A stretch of 33,873 nucleotides of DNA. Origin: Fibrobacter sp. GTDB lineage: Bacteria; Fibrobacterota; Fibrobacteria; Fibrobacterales; Fibrobacteraceae. Shown here in pieces: positions 30,871-33,873 of this stretch (position 1 is its first letter; each line of letters starts with the position of its first letter). Under the pieces are notes generated by a model. It made no database searches and was not told where the DNA came from. It was given only the letters and a program-made list of their open reading frames with translations. Location: assembly GCA_017520105.1 (NCBI GenBank), contig JAFWRL010000219.1, forward strand, positions 1 through 33,873. The letters are read 5' to 3'. The position numbers were made by a program, and so were the translations under genes.

Positions 30871-31014
30871 TCCGCTCTCGCCACCATGCCTCGTTCATAC
30901 GAGGCATTTGTGGCTCACGGAAAAGACCGCTCAGCTCTTGTGTAATACAAGACGCCTTCTTCGCCTCGCTTTCGCCTTCATGACCAGCTTGCGCTTGGTC
31001 ATTCCGGCTCACGG
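30871..31014. repeat. Two palindromes with shared flanks and unrelated stems
   Basis: Module A: CGCTCTCGCCACC, then ATGCCTCGT-tcat-ACGAGGCAT (30886-30907), then TTGTGGCTCACGG. Module B: CGCTTTCGCCTTC, then ATGACCA...TGGTCAT (30980-31002), then TCCGGCTCACGGT. A smaller TCTTGT-gtaat-ACAAGA hairpin lies between (30936-30952). Read on the minus strand the flanks are GTGAGCC-[stem]-GGCGA, like the cluster at 14411. No protein gene is supported in 30664-31150. Confidence 0.65.
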
Positions 31015-31100
31015 TGTGCTCCGCTCTTTGCTAACATGAACTAAGGTTGGAGTACCTGCCGAACCACGCAACTAAATTCTTAACCCTAAATTCTAAAAAC

Positions 31101-31128
31101 CTAGTAACTCAGAACTAGTAACTAGTAA
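31101..31128. repeat. CTAGTAA heptamer array before the outer-membrane protein gene
   Basis: CTAGTAA, CTCAGAA, CTAGTAA, CTAGTAA in continuous 7-base register, ending 22 bases before the ATG. A TAATAC box at 31137-31142 is a possible -10, with the heptamers occupying the -35 zone. Confidence 0.7.
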
Positions 31129-31150
31129 CTCTTTTTAATACATTTACATT

Positions 31151-32722
31151 ATGCTAAACAAAATTCTTATTCTCATTGTAGGGGCGCTTGCGGCGACGTC
31201 GCTTGCATTCGCAGAAAATCCATCTGAAAAATCGACGGAAAAGACAGGATACTTCCAGTTCGGTTTGGATTTCAACATTGGCTTTAATGGTGGGCCGACG
31301 GACCCCACGTTTGCTGTGGATACCCTTGAAGATTACGGGAGAGGCAATCACAGTTGGAAAGGCCTTCGGATTCCTTTGGAGAATGGCCGTAGTTACGAAG
31401 AACATATTGAACCTTTCTTTATGCTCGCGTTCAGGGCGGGCTACAAGGATTTTCACTTTTTATTGGAAGCTCCGCTGCGTAAGGATTTAGAGGCTTGGTA
31501 TAACAGTGAACTTAAAACGAATTTTACCTATAAACCCAGTGAACTCGATATTAATGTGCCCATCAACGCTTATGCCAGATGGGATAACCCTGTAGGTTTT
31601 GTGAAATTCGGTCGCTTCGACCCTGAAGATTTGAAAATATCCAAAAATGATATTTTTCTTGGCGGCTTACCGTATCACGACGGAATTCAATGGAAATTCA
31701 ATGTGGGGATATTCCGTTATGACTTTTTGCTGAGTTCCTTGAACGCTTGGCTGTTTGGTGATGTGATGAATCATGAAACGGGCTGCCCGGAAAAGGGGAC
31801 TGAAGCTTATGTACAGAAGTGTACCGAATATGGAAAGCAGGTGAGCAACCAGCGCAAGCGCACCTATACGGAAAACGTGAAGAACATGGTGTTCCATAGG
31901 TTAGGCGTTGAAACCCGCAAGTTCTGGTTTTATCTTGTGGAGCAAAGTGTGATTGGCGGAAAATCTTTAGAGTTCCGCTCCTTTAATCCATTTATGTATT
32001 GGCACGACAATTACGCAACGGGTTATACATCCGCGGCGACGTCCGTGGAACTTGGCTACAAAACATCGAACGGTGCGAAATTCTATACGCAGTTGAATTT
32101 TGAAGATGTTGCAAGTCCAGTCGGTGAAAGCAAAAAAATGAAGACGAACCGTTCTATTGTAAATTATATGGTTGGCTATTACCATGAACTTGAAACGAAC
32201 AGGTACGGAAAGTTCTCGTGGCGGCTTGATGTTGTACGCACAGACCCGGTGGCGAACAATAGCAGGCTTCCGTTACTTAAATATACGGGACGCCGCAACT
32301 ACCGCAGTAATTATCAGGATCAAGAAGATACGCTCACTTTTGCAGACGCCTTTTTTGTCGATTATCCCATTGGATACCGCAGGGGAGGTGATGCTCTCGA
32401 CTTGTGGTTTGACATGAACTGGAAATGGAGACGCCATTCCGCGAAGCTTACGCTGGCTTGGCTTCGTCAAGGCGATAAGGAACTTTATACGGACTACGAC
32501 AAGGCTCTGAAAGAGGAAAATTCACTTTCTGGCGTGGTCGAAAAACAGTTCCTCGTCGATGCGGTTTATGAACGAACTGTGACGGACTGGTTCAAGTTCT
32601 ATGCAGGTGGTGGTTTCCGCGTCTATCGCAATCTCGCGCATGACAAAAATGAGGATGGCGCCGATGCCTGGATTCGCTCGGGCGTGAAGTTCAGCTTCAA
32701 TCCGGTGGATAAGAAGTTCTAA
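31151..32722 (+). CDS. Outer-membrane beta-barrel protein, possibly Wzi-like
   Basis: The 523-residue product has a signal peptide (MLNKILILIVGALAATSLAFA-EN) and alternating hydrophobic/aromatic strands throughout, ending in phenylalanine (NPVDKKF), as outer-membrane barrels do. Segments VGFVKFGRFDPEDLKIS, MVFHRLGVETRKFWFYLVEQSVIGG and SLEFRSFNPFMYW loosely resemble the capsule-assembly/Wzi-type layout (GR near the middle, HR-L-E followed by a PF/NP region), but this is a weak resemblance. No Shine-Dalgarno is present; TAATAC lies 9 bases before the ATG, suggesting a leaderless or very short-leader mRNA. It is monocistronic by context. Confidence 0.75.
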   Translation: MLNKILILIVGALAATSLAFAENPSEKSTEKTGYFQFGLDFNIGFNGGPTDPTFAVDTLEDYGRGNHSWKGLRIPLENGRSYEEHIEPFFMLAFRAGYKDFHFLLEAPLRKDLEAWYNSELKTNFTYKPSELDINVPINAYARWDNPVGFVKFGRFDPEDLKISKNDIFLGGLPYHDGIQWKFNVGIFRYDFLLSSLNAWLFGDVMNHETGCPEKGTEAYVQKCTEYGKQVSNQRKRTYTENVKNMVFHRLGVETRKFWFYLVEQSVIGGKSLEFRSFNPFMYWHDNYATGYTSAATSVELGYKTSNGAKFYTQLNFEDVASPVGESKKMKTNRSIVNYMVGYYHELETNRYGKFSWRLDVVRTDPVANNSRLPLLKYTGRRNYRSNYQDQEDTLTFADAFFVDYPIGYRRGGDALDLWFDMNWKWRRHSAKLTLAWLRQGDKELYTDYDKALKEENSLSGVVEKQFLVDAVYERTVTDWFKFYAGGGFRVYRNLAHDKNEDGADAWIRSGVKFSFNPVDKKF

Positions 32723-32796
32723 GCGAATAGAATACTTAACGTTTTGTGTAATACATTTTGTTAAATGGCTGTTCCCCGCCCAATAGCCACCATTTC

Positions 32797-32868
32797 CTAA
32801 CCACTAACCACTGTTTCCTAACGGCCTTCGGCCTACTTTTCTTTCGTCTTTCGTCTTTCGTCTCTCGT
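32797..32868. repeat. Heptamer arrays CTAACCA and CTTTCGT before purT
   Basis: CTAACCA, CTAACCA, CTGTTTC, CTAACGG run from 32797 to 32824. After a GGCC-ttc-GGCC hairpin (32823-32833), CTTTCGT repeats three times and CTCTCGT once from 32841 to 32868. The second array ends 7 bases before the TATATT box of purT. Confidence 0.75.
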
Positions 32869-32875
32869 CTATTCT

Positions 32876-32881
32876 TATATT
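32876..32881 (+). promoter_or_regulatory. purT promoter -10 box
   Basis: TATATT, giving a predicted start near 32888 and a leader of about 16 bases that contains AAGGAG (32893-32898). The -35 position falls within the CTTTCGT array and shows no consensus. Confidence 0.5.
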
Positions 32882-32903
32882 TATGGCAAACCAAGGAGTT
32901 TTT

Positions 32904-33873
32904 ATGGCAGAAATCGGTACACCTCTAAGTTCTAGTGCAACCAAGGTCCTGTTCTGCGGAGCAGGCGAATTAGGCAAGGAAGTCATCATCGAGATGATTC
33001 GTCTTGGTGTTGAAGTTATCGCGGTGGATCGTTATGCCAACGCTCCCGGTATGCAGGTGGCTCACCGCAGTCACGTGATTAACATGCTGGACGGTGCTGA
33101 ACTTCGCCGCGTGATTGAACTTGAAAAGCCGGACTACATCGTCCCGGAAGTCGAAGCGATTGCGACCGACACGCTCGTGGAACTCGAAAAGGAAGGCTAC
33201 AACGTCATCCCGACCGCGAAGGCCACGAAGCTTACGATGAACCGCGAAGGCATCCGCCGTCTCGCAGCCGAAGAGCTCGGACTCAAGACGAGCCCGTACC
33301 GCTTTGCAGACAACTACGAAGATTTCAAGGCTGCCGTCAAGGAAATCGGCATCCCGTGCGTCATCAAGCCGGTGATGAGTTCTTCGGGCCACGGTCAGAG
33401 CGTCATCAAGACGGAAGCCGATATCGAAAACTCTTGGAACATTTCCCAGCATGAAGGCCGTACAGGCCACGCCAGCCGTGTGATTGTGGAAGGCTTCGTG
33501 CCGTTCGATTACGAAATTACTTTGCTCACGGTCCGCCATGTGGGCGGCACGAGCTTCTTGGAACCGATTGGCCACCATCAGGTGGGCGGCGACTATCAGG
33601 AATCCTGGCAGCCGCAGCCGATGAAGCCGGAACTTTTGGAACAAGCGAAGGTCATTGCGAAGAAGGTCACGGACGCCCTTGGCGGTCGCGGCATCTTTGG
33701 CGTGGAACTTTTCGTTTGCAAGGACGAGGTCCTGTTCAGCGAAGTCTCTCCGCGTCCGCACGATACCGGTATGGTGACGCTCATTTCGCAGGATTTGTCT
33801 GAATTTGCTTTGCATGCTCGCGCCATTCTCGGTCTCCCGATTCCGAACATCGCGTTCCATGGTCCGAGTGCAT
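32904..33873 (+). CDS. purT: Formate-dependent GAR transformylase PurT, truncated by window end
   Basis: Reads [27 protein letters not shown] and stays open to the window edge, covering about 323 of roughly 390 residues. PurT uses formate and ATP to make formyl-glycinamide ribonucleotide in purine synthesis. Signatures of the ATP-grasp family and PurT itself include [71 protein letters not shown] and [16 protein letters not shown]. An in-frame ATG at 32883 exists, but AAGGAG is correctly placed only for the ATG at 32904. Confidence 0.96.
   Translation, partial: MAEIGTPLSSSATKVLFCGAGELGKEVIIEMIRLGVEVIAVDRYANAPGMQVAHRSHVINMLDGAELRRVIELEKPDYIVPEVEAIATDTLVELEKEGYNVIPTAKATKLTMNREGIRRLAAEELGLKTSPYRFADNYEDFKAAVKEIGIPCVIKPVMSSSGHGQSVIKTEADIENSWNISQHEGRTGHASRVIVEGFVPFDYEITLLTVRHVGGTSFLEPIGHHQVGGDYQESWQPQPMKPELLEQAKVIAKKVTDALGGRGIFGVELFVCKDEVLFSEVSPRPHDTGMVTLISQDLSEFALHARAILGLPIPNIAFHGPSA

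Noticed and set aside
30794..31012. Minus-strand open frame of 72 codons after ftsZ
   Set aside because: It is the translation of the palindromic modules and hairpins; no ribosome site.

Overview
The window looks like chromosome from a Fibrobacter-type bacterium (phylum Fibrobacteres). Three things suggest this: a member of the TIGR02147/DUF4423 family typical of Fibrobacter, several lipoproteins and outer-membrane proteins with no close namesakes, and a compact peptidoglycan/division cluster with a Gram-negative-style MurE. This assignment is by pattern recognition; no search was run.

Layout. Positions 1-308 hold the start of ychF on the minus strand. Positions 825-3197 are a minus-strand pair: a TIGR02147 regulator-like gene followed directly by a lipoprotein with DUF2341 and carbohydrate-binding-like domains. 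Positions 3368-10239 run on the plus strand: a membrane-anchored HExxH peptidase, an AnsB-type asparaginase interrupted by in-frame palindromic elements, dtd, a lipoprotein, psd, an EndoIII-like iron-sulfur protein, another lipoprotein and a GerW/YtfJ-family gene. Positions 10240-11117 have no convincing protein gene but carry a strong promoter, a structured RNA candidate, a second hairpin-rich block and a 47-bp tandem repeat ending in the serC terminator. Then come serC, a degenerate HD-domain gene and metF (minus), tRNA-Arg(TCT) (plus), a dense cluster of perfect small palindromes, a TlpA-like thioredoxin and a FliB-like cysteine-rich protein (minus).

Positions 16700-30663 are the dcw cluster, all plus strand and mostly overlapping: mraZ, rsmH, ftsL-like, ftsI (PASTA), murE, murF, ftsW, murG, murC, ftsQ, ftsA, ftsZ. 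mraY, murD, murB and ddl are not in it. The encoded proteins make UDP-MurNAc-peptide steps (MurC/E/F), lipid II (MurG), septal glycan and crosslinks (FtsW/FtsI) and the Z-ring (FtsA/FtsZ). FtsZ ends in two copies of the conserved C-terminal peptide. Downstream are hairpins, an outer-membrane barrel gene and the first four fifths of purT.

The most unusual content is repetitive. (1) A composite element of heptamer repeats (CTAGTAA and its complement) forms long hairpins and abuts promoters. (2) A 73-bp composite palindromic element is inserted in frame twice, plus a half copy, in the asparaginase gene. (3) Palindromes with conserved flanks but different self-complementary stems occur near 14.4 kb and 30.9 kb. 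Together with the RNA candidate at 10.5 kb and the doubled FtsZ tail, these are the leads most worth following.
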